Below are positions 55,618 through 64,000 of a stretch of DNA of 64,000 nt, piece by piece. The notes below the pieces were generated by a model. The model saw only the letters and a list, made by a program, of their open reading frames with translations, was not told the DNA's origin and did not search any database. This DNA comes from Raffaelea ambrosiae (taxonomy: Eukaryota > Ascomycota > Sordariomycetes > Ophiostomatales > Ophiostomataceae), in assembly GCA_002778195.1 (NCBI GenBank), contig PCDI01000015.1, forward strand, positions 861,300 to 925,299, in the 5' to 3' direction. A program made the position numbers and the translations under genes. Every line of letters begins with the position of its first letter. Within the stretch, counting starts at the first letter, position 1.

Positions 55618-58600
55618 GGCTGTGGATGGCACTGGCGTGTGCGTTGAAGAATGGGACAAGACGGAGGCGAGTAGGTGTCAAGTGCGAGGACAAAGGATCG
55701 TGAGTAGTGTGCGAGAGGGCGTGTGTGCTAACACCCCATGCTGGGTGTGCTATAAGGAAGACAAGGAGACAGGGGAGGAGACAAAGAACAGGCGCGTGAA
55801 GGGAGAGGGCCCAGCTCGGCGTATAAACAACGGCCCGAGAACATTGAAGGGGTGAAATGCGTTAAACGTCGTTGAATTTCCGGTGCTGGGAAATGGCTGG
55901 TGCTTTTTGTCTTTTTTTTTCTCGGGTTTCTTCTGTCTTTTCTGGAATTCGCAGGAGTGGTGAGATTGTTGCGACGGTGTAAGCGGATTGGGGGACAACA
56001 AATAGGACAGAATAAGGAGAGTGAGAAGGAATCAGTGGTGAGAGGATGCGACGTCGTCGAGGAGGATAAATGAAGAGGCGGTACGATTATAGAACAGGCA
56101 GAACGCAGCCAGAAGGCGAGGCATGGACCAGAGATGAAAGTTTGTGTGGCTCAGAGAGCAGCGCGGGCTTGTGGGCGAGGCACAGCCCGTGGAACGGCAA
56201 GCTTGTGAACGGGAGATCGGGGGGATGCTTGGGTGTGGCGAGTGAGACGACTGAGAAGATCAAGACACGGACGAGGACAAGAGACACAAAAAGGGTGGAG
56301 ATATGGCAAATGGGCAAGGCGGTTCAGACGAGACAAGAAGGCCAGAAAAGGTCGACCAAATTAAACATGAAGCAGGCAAACTCGGGGAGGCGTCGAGACG
56401 AGAAGGGAAAGGGACCGCTTTTTCACCTGTGGGTGGCGGGTGAGCGTCGACGATCCGTGCAGTACGCTGTCCAGATGGTAGGTAACACGATGGGGAGGAA
56501 GCGGAGCAGCGGGTGAGGTGTGAAGGGGTGGGAGACCAAGTGAGAAACCGGGAAGTCTACTGGCGATGCCGCGGGGTGGTTGGTGGTTTTGCTGGACAGA
56601 CGAACAAGAGGGAAGGCACGACCGAGTGACAAGTACAGTGCAATCGACGAGTCTCTGATGTGAGCCATGCGCGGGCAGCGTGCAGCACATGTATTCTTTC
56701 TGTCTGTGCAGATAGCGTACAAAAGAGGCAGGCACGCAAGCATGCGGTGTGCAAGGCAGGTTTCTGGGGGAAGGAGGGATGGAGGGATGGTGCCACGTCG
56801 GGCGATGCTACTACTATGTAACTATGTACATGCACAGAAAACGCAGGCGCGGCGATGCGGGCGCCGAAGTATCTCGCTCGCAGCAGGAAGGAGCGACGGT
56901 GTTGTTTTTGGTATCGTCGTCAATGCCATTGCGACGGAGAATAGTCGTCCTTTCTTTGCCTCGTTTTTCCCTTTTTCTCGTTTTTGGGGGGGGGGGGAGG
57001 AAGATCGCTCGCCGTGTCTTCATTGCGACCACTATGACATGCAATGCACAGCAATGCACAGCAAGCACCACATGCTCTCTGTCTGGCCGCCTCCATTGTC
57101 CAGGATGGGCTTGCGGTGGTGCCGGCAGCAAACAGACAATCGAGCGAAGCAAGGGGAGCGAATGGGGCGAATCAGAAGATCAAAATTTCCTCCTTGCTAG
57201 GCCAACATCACCGCCAGGCTGCATGACAACCTGTTGGACAATACGAACGAGATAGTGCCGCTGCTCGAGGACCGGCAGACTGACAGCTCTCTCTCTCGAT
57301 GTACTACTATGTATGTACAGGGCAGGTTTCTCTCTTGCCATTCCTCTCTTTTGTTTTTGCTCATCGCGCCTCGCTTCTCTAATATCCCTGTTCCCAGCCA
57401 AATACTGACATCAATGGCTTGTCCATGACCATAACGTGGCTGATATGCAGCCAGGCATACTCTGTCCGGGGGCCACGCTTCTCTGCATGCGTCTTTGGCC
57501 ATGTACATAGTATCTTTTCCATACTCGTACTCTGGCCCTTGCCGTACACCAGCCAATACGAGTACATGGGCGGTACAAAGTCAGAGACAGAGCACTCGTC
57601 TGCCCACCATCAACTGGCGGACAAGACACACCAACAACCCACAGACAACCCACAGACAGGCATTCGCATGCACGCAACCAGTTTTCCCGTGCGGGTCTCT
57701 CTGCTGATCTTTTTTTATCTTACCTGCATCCGCACGGAAAATACGACCAGGCTAATTCCCCAAATAGCACGATCAGGCCCGCCCGCTGTCGCTGCCCCAT
57801 TGCTCCATCTGCCCCGTTCTGACGCTCTTCTTGAACGTCGTTGTAGCGTCATAGCAGGCCAGACTGCCTCCGGCAGAGGCCGTACTTGGGCCTGCGTCGG
57901 TCCTTGTTCTGGGCTAGCTCTCATCCGCGATGTTACCCTCAGGGCGGGCGACTTCCAAAATACCACGACCGAACCTGGCTCGGGAGGCCACAAGGAGACA
58001 TGCGCGAAAAGAAAAAGAAAAGAAGAACATAAAAAAATACGTAGCTGGAAAACGCCCGCACAAGGCGCTCAGGGCAACGATACTCTGCTGTGCGGTCGTC
58101 GTCCCAAATGAATTCTTGGACTTCTATGGAGGCCCAGCCCATACGCTTTGATGCATTCATCTCTTCCGTGTCTCTCACAGACCCCCAGCTGAAAAAGAAG
58201 AAGAAAAAAACCCCCGAAGGAGCGGGAACCGAGCGCAGACAGCAAATGGAAAGGCCCCCAAAAGTGGAATACGAAAACAAAACAGATGCGACTACGCATG
58301 TACGGCGCATTGTACATAGTACTGCCCTCCGAATACGTGCATGCAGCAGTCCGGCACAGGCCAATCACAGCTCCTATCGGAGTTCACTACGGTAGACGCG
58401 CATTCACGTCTGGGGAAGAAAGATGGGCAACAACCGGCGAAGGAGCAAACATAAACAAGGGAGAGATGGGGAGGGGGGCCGTGTGAGTGAGTGCACGAGT
58501 GAGTGTAGTACGAGTGTACGGGTACGCCGTTGTTAGGGGTCCGTCATGCCGGCCACGAGAGCACGGTTAGGTGCAGCGAGGAGATACGCTACGAATACTG

Positions 58601-60041
58601 GCTGGCCACATTTGCGAATCCTCACTCTCGTCGAGTCCCCGGGTGCGGTCGAGAAGCGGGCAATTGGAAATGGATCTGGCCAGTTTGCAGGGCTCAGCGA
58701 TGCCGTGTTAGCGTTTATCCTTCGCTGGATACGAGCACAATGATAGGAGGAAGCAGATATAACCGGGCATCATCCCACAGCGTCCAGGACAACGGCGAGT
58801 GGCCGCCAGGCGCCCACGTCCGTGCCGGTTCATGCCTGTCGTACATGATCGTACACCGTAGTATCCTGATGTGCGGTGGTTACGCTGTACAGACAGCACC
58901 ATGGCTTCGGGACAATGCGTTCCTGCTTGCTCAGCGTCTGTGGGTGCATGGTTCTTTTTTTTCTCTGGTCTCGTTCCTTTTGCTTCGTGCCCGAATCTCC
59001 CAACCTGCATTACGAGAAATCTAGCCGGCGACGGGGTACGTGGAATATGGCTCGCGACGATATACCCTCCCCCTCGATGAACCGGGATCTAACTACTATG
59101 TCGAATGCCCAATCGAGTTTTTTTTTCTTCTCATCCGAGTCATGCTCGTGGCAGTGGCCGCGCCTGTGAAATCTTCTCCCTCCGCCACGTCCATACCATG
59201 TATCCTTACGTTCTGCACAAGTACCAGCATGTCATCTATCTGGCCAGATGCTGTCGTACAATCGCTTACCATGATCGACCCGTCTGACGGCTGGCGACTC
59301 TTACTCATACACAAACGCCGATTCTCTACATGGCAAGATACATATAGTAGTACACTGCACACCCATTGCATAGTGTTGTGCACTGCATCCTGCGCATCCT
59401 TCCAGAGGCACCTTGATTCCGACCTACCACTGAACGGGGCTGGTCTCCTGACACGGCTTCATCGGAAAATCTTGACCTTGCGTTGTCATCTTCCCTGCTA
59501 TTTTTTTCTCCTCAAGGGAAGCTCTCTGGATTTTGTCAGGGTTTTGTCAAGTTCCCGTCGTGCAAATGGTGTCCCGTCAATGTGGGATACTTTCGACCAG
59601 CCCACTTGACCAGCCCCGAAACGACCTTTACTATGGGAGCGTTGTATTTTACACCGCAGTTCCTGGTACGACTCTAGATGAACGGCGAAGTCCAGCCTGG
59701 AATGGAAAGAAAAAAAAAGAAAAAAAAAACGGGAAATAGTAATAAAAAAAGGAACAATAAAACGGCACGGCAGTGAAGAGGATGGAGGATTGCGTTTGCC
59801 TGGGGCCAGCGTCTTCCCGATACCACTTGCGTGTTTGCTGGTTATGCTGGTTAGGATCGCTGATGAGCCAGTGTGCCGCGGTCGTATTCTAGATCCCATG
59901 TGCCCCGAAAAGTACTGCAGAAACAGACGGAAAAAAAGAAGTACTGGACTGTTTTGCATCGAGCAAATGAGAAGCTAGAATTGAGAAATGGGCTTTTTTG
60001 GGGGGAAGTGCGTAGCGTGCATGCACTGGCTCTAGCCCGCT

Positions 60042-60068
60042 TGCTGCTGCTGCTGCTGCTGCTGCTGC
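60042..60068. repeat. TGC/CTG trinucleotide repeat, about 9 units
   Basis: An uninterrupted TGC run lying outside any gene I can support. Confidence 0.9.
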
Positions 60069-62098
60069 AGAGAACAAAGGCAGAAGAGAACAGAAAGGGT
60101 GTTGTTGGTACCAATTACGGCATTCCGCTGAAGAAGAAGGTTTGGTTGAGATGCCCGGCGATGCAGAAGGAATGTGCAACTACGCCCGTCTACTAGTTAG
60201 TTAGTGGCCCCAATTCATTAATAATATACATGGCAATATAAAAACGGGCCAAAAGGAGAGAAACAAGCCCAAGCCACACATCCCAACCAAAGAATCGAAG
60301 CAAGGTCGTGTTGCATTTCTCACACCAGATATACAACGTCATCATGTCGGTAGACAAGAATAAAAAAGAACCCCCGAAAAAGGGAGGAGGGACCAAGTGG
60401 CATGCCAATGGCAAGGACACACCATATGACTCGGGGAACAAGAAAAGAAAAAGGGTCCGATGCAAAGGGTCCGATTCAACGAGCCCGATTCAAAAGGAAC
60501 CGATCAATGACGACGTTGGTGGCTTTCATGAGGCTGAGAACGGGACGGGAGAGGCCTATTCACTACTCGTAGACGGCACAGCCAGAACCAAAGACAACAA
60601 GTCCCAAGATATGCGATGCAGTTACTCCGGTATTTTCTTGGCTATTCTGAACCCGTTTTCCTGGCCAACCGAGCATCGCACCACCACGCCTGCGGCTGAT
60701 GTTCTCTTCCATTTTACCCAGGCGCCCGGGCGGACTGGCCATAAAACAACGTGATATATAAATATACATGTTTCCGAGGACTTCTTGTCGCCGGTCCGGT
60801 TGGTGCATGGAGAATGTACACGGTGGGTTTTCAGAGAATGTCGTGAGATGGCCGCCACCTCGGTACGGGTGTCCGGGATAGCCTGCGTCTGTACACCGTA
60901 CGAGTCCATCGTCCCTTTTTCGTCCCTTGTTTTGGATCCTCCCACCCTGCTCTGCTGTCCCGCTCTGATCGCTTTTTCTTTCTCCTGGCTATGCTATTTT
61001 CAGCATCCTTCGTCCTGCTTTTCTTTTCTAGCTTGTTCCTTTTGAAAGTCCGATGTTTTCCAAACGTCTTTTGTTTTGGCCTCTTCTCAAGTTTTTGCGC
61101 GTGTGTGTCTGTCCCCTCCCCTGTGCATCGTACTTTCAACAGTGCGATTGTTTGGTCCGTCCCCTTTGGCCTGCATTTATCATCTTCGTCTGGACGACGA
61201 ACCAGGATGAACCTTGAACAGCAGAGAGTGCTCGGCCCTCCCTCGTGATGTGTCGATTCGGACTGAACAAGGGGACGACCAAAAAAAAGCACATACAGAT
61301 GCAGGCACAGGCACCGCATGTTTTGTTTGTGGTGTGCCCCCCTCGAGGGTGTCGCCAAGTTAAGATGAAAAGGATAGGTTTCCGTGGCTGGTCCCCAGAG
61401 ACCCAGTGGCCATTAGACGACCTAGTCATGGGATCATTGGCTCCTGTGCATGACATGCATTTTGTGAACTTATGCACTTGTTTGTCCTCTCCTCGCTTTG
61501 CTCGCGTCTTGTTTGGTTCCAATCCTCTTCGTGCTTGCAGGCCCGGCTCCTGTGCAAGCGTGCAGGGTACACGGCAATACAGCAAACAAACAGCACAGAG
61601 GACACAGATACCACGCGCACATTGAAGAGGGGGGAAGCTACGGCTGGTCGTACAGAAGATGCAATCCTCTTATGCCTATCTTTGAAACGCATAATGCTCC
61701 CTCAAAGTGGGTAAAGAGGAGCCTCCCGGCCTTGTTTTTCTGTGTGCGTGTGTGTGTGTGTGTTTGTCCTCTTTAGCATCTCCACAGAGACAGTTGTCCT
61801 TGTGTATGTGCTGGTACTATGCATGTGTGCTGTCCCCCAAGTCACTGCCCGCCTCCCCAGCGGTGTCATGAGCCGGTCAAGGACAATGCAGGCAGGCTGC
61901 CGGCGGTGGGACGGGAGGAATCGCATCATCGTATTCGGAAGTTCTGAAACCAACCTCCAAGGCTCCTCGTCAGACTCTGACGGCACACCCTATGAGGGCC
62001 CCGCCCACTCCTTCCTTGTGTTCCAGTGGCACAAGAGGAGGGAGGGATGGATGGATGTGCCGTAAAGCGAAAGAGAGAGCGAGAGGGGACTCTTGACA

Positions 62099-62121
62099 GA
62101 GAGAGAGAGAGAGAGAGAGAG
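62099..62121. repeat. GA microsatellite, about 11 units
   Basis: GA run in the gene-free right end, preceded by other purine-rich DNA. Confidence 0.85.
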
Positions 62122-63513
62122 CAAGACGGAAAGATAGAAAGACGATATTAGACGTCATGCCGCAGACGGGGTGTGGTTACACAACGATCCTCTTTCTTGG
62201 AGAGTGGTTGGGAGGCGACAGCCTCTGCCTCCCCCTTGGATCGACCCCGGACGAGTCAAGGGATGATTGAATAGCGTTGACAGATGGCAGCTGCAGGCGA
62301 AGAAAAGACACGAGAAACCCATGCTTGACGGGGGGGAGAGAGGGGGAGAAGGAGGAAGAGGAGAAGGAAAGAAGAGTCGAGCTGACTCACTGGCGGATTC
62401 TCTCGTCTTGGGCCACGAGGCCAAGGGTCCTGGTGAATCTGTCTTCCGAGGGCATGTCATGCAAATACATGTACGATGAGGGGATATGGCATTCGATTCC
62501 AGTGAGCATCGGATGCCTTTGCTCTTTGTTCCACAGACACGAGACTTCAAGACGGCAAAACCTTCGGCGGTTTGGACTGCTTGCCTGCCGTTGGGGAACA
62601 TCACTTATCTGTGTTTGTTTGTTTATTATTCTTCTTTGTTGTTGGGGGAATGCTTTCTGAGGCTACACCAAACAAAACAAGTGCACGGTGCTCGTACACA
62701 CACACACACAGCCGTGCTTTCCGTCTGGCCCACGATTTCTTCTCTTCTTGTCCTTGTCACGTTGCCTTCTCCCTCTCCTTGCCAGGCCTGTTTTCCTTTC
62801 TTTTTTCAGCGTCGCCTTGGTCGCCTATTTACCCGCGCGCTGGCAGCACAAATCGAACAGGCGAACCAATGGTGAAGGTGACGACGTTGTAGCCAATATA
62901 CACAAACAAAGCAGCCGCCCGTTCATTCCTGCCTTGGTCCCCTCTCCTTGCCTCCCTTGCCTGTCTCCTGCCTGGCGTGACATGCATGTTTTTCCCGTCC
63001 CCATCGAAAGAGACAATTAGACTACATAGTAGACGGGACACGAAGAGCAACAGAGAACGAGCAAGACCAAAGCAAAGAAAAAAAAAATACTGGCTGTCAT
63101 CTAAGCCGGCAGTCGTTCCCCAAAAAAGACACGCGAAGAAGGAGAAGATTAAACAAACAAGACGGGGAAAGAAACAGAAAGAGAAGAATTTGAGTAAGAA
63201 AGATGACATGAGAGATTAAAAAAAAGAGATAAAAGAAAGGACAGGGTCAGGAAAAAAAAAGAGAGGATCAAAAAGCAAGCATGGACCACGCGCTGTCGAG
63301 AACCAACCATCACACCCCATATATATTAACGATACCACCAGCTTTCGATCAAGTCGTTTCTCATGGCTCGTGCTCGCGTTTCGTCTTGTCGTCGCTCCCT
63401 GGATTGGCATGCAAAACGCCCGATGCAGTGTAGCATTGGGTTTGCCAGGCCCCAGTCGGGCCCTTTTGTCGTGCACAGCATTCGACTTGTATGACCCATC
63501 CCAGGCGAGAGGT

Positions 63514-63531
63514 TTAACTACGAGTAGTTAA
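63514..63531. promoter_or_regulatory. Perfect 8-bp inverted repeat around a GA spacer
   Basis: TTAACTAC, spacer GA, then GTAGTTAA. The centre includes TACGAGTA, the window's recurring motif. Could be bound by a dimeric factor; not shown. Confidence 0.5.
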
Positions 63532-64000
63532 CCCCAACCTGCCTTGTCCAGTGACGTTGCGCTCCAGAAATGCCAGCCGGCTGTTGTTGCTTCGGGAAGA
63601 ATATAAAAGAATTGCTGCTTGTCCCCATTCCTTGGTGTTCATTATTATTCCGTCATTGACGCGCACCCACCCAATCTCTCTCCGCCTCTCCCTGGTTCTC
63701 CATGCCTGCTAGTTCATGTGCTGTGCATAAGTAACATGGCCCCAGATTGATTGATTTTGTCTAGAGCAAGTCGGTGACAAGGGGGAAAGAAAAAGATCGA
63801 GACAAGGCGAGGGGGGAAGGGGGGGCAAGAAATAGAAACAAGAACCTGGAGAGGGACGTTGAGAGGGGAGACAGAGAAACCGATTCGCCACGCTCACAAA
63901 CCACCACATGCCATCGTCTTATCTATGAGCAAGATAGACAAGACGTGAGATGCCCAGTCTCGTGGGATGTCTATACGGCTGATGACGATGGTCTCTTCCC

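Larger units (their letters stand above)
55618..64000. other. 8.4 kb without a supportable gene
   Basis: Neither strand shows an ORF with family features or a convincing exon chain. The DNA has upstream purine-rich DNA (56.0-56.5 kb), a G run near 56986-56998, TACTCGTAC motifs at 57522-57530 and 57557-57565 (inverted copy), a TGC repeat at 60042-60068, GT repeats near 61743-61763, a GA repeat at 62099-62121, CA near 62698-62709, and a palindromic TTAACTAC/GTAGTTAA pair at 63514-63531. It may be the long upstream region of a gene to the right, a non-coding transcript, or contain genes with exons too short to see by eye. Confidence 0.45.

Noticed and set aside
57419..58111. 230-codon plus-strand ORF
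   Set aside because: Composition and content look random; includes motif copies and no recognisable block.

Overview
The window is nuclear DNA of a filamentous ascomycete, most likely a Sordariomycete. The reasoning: genes carry short GT-AG introns (about 57-224 nt) with CTAAC/CTGAC-type branch sites, protein families are typical of filamentous fungi (SAS4, DUF7707, Ypt35, Ppc89, IQ-motif IQM-like), coding DNA is GC-rich and full of CAG/GAC/GGC trinucleotide runs, and intergenic DNA has many homopolymer and microsatellite tracts. I cannot name the species. There are a few N positions (22417-22421, 25316, 40057-40078), all beside homopolymers or GC-rich stretches.

Layout: 0-14 kb holds nuclear regulators: Y14 (exon junction complex), CDC26 (APC/C), TAF2 (TFIID) and a SAS4-type chromatin subunit. 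14-19 kb has an FAD monooxygenase and a secreted, GPI-anchored-looking protein with DPFYPR repeats. 19.8-24.5 kb has an IQ-motif IQM-like protein and the PX protein Ypt35. 25.7-30.2 kb has a choline/ethanolamine phosphotransferase of four exons and a DUF7707 GPI protein. A gene-poor 4 kb follows. 34.2-39.5 kb is a 15-exon ABCC transporter whose exons I could join in frame to 1449 aa. It is divergent from a glutaminyl cyclase-like M28 protein (40.3 kb), followed by the OST subunit Swp1 (42.3 kb). 44-46 kb has two small minus-strand proteins, each with a PPxY motif. 47.4-51.2 kb is a Ppc89-type spindle pole body protein and 52-55.6 kb a large disordered protein of unknown function. From 55.6 kb to the end (8.4 kb) I see no supportable gene.

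The genes are mostly unrelated housekeeping and accessory loci, not a metabolic cluster. No transposon, CRISPR, rRNA or tRNA gene was found by eye. The most interesting items are: a canonical PIP-box-like motif at the C-terminus of the SAS4 protein; a CDC26 that has kept both terminal signatures around about 370 residues of low-complexity sequence; the DPFYPR-repeat secreted protein; a strongly over-represented intergenic motif TACTCGTAC; a GTATACAA repeat inside the monooxygenase intron; and a probable GC-AG intron in the ABC transporter.
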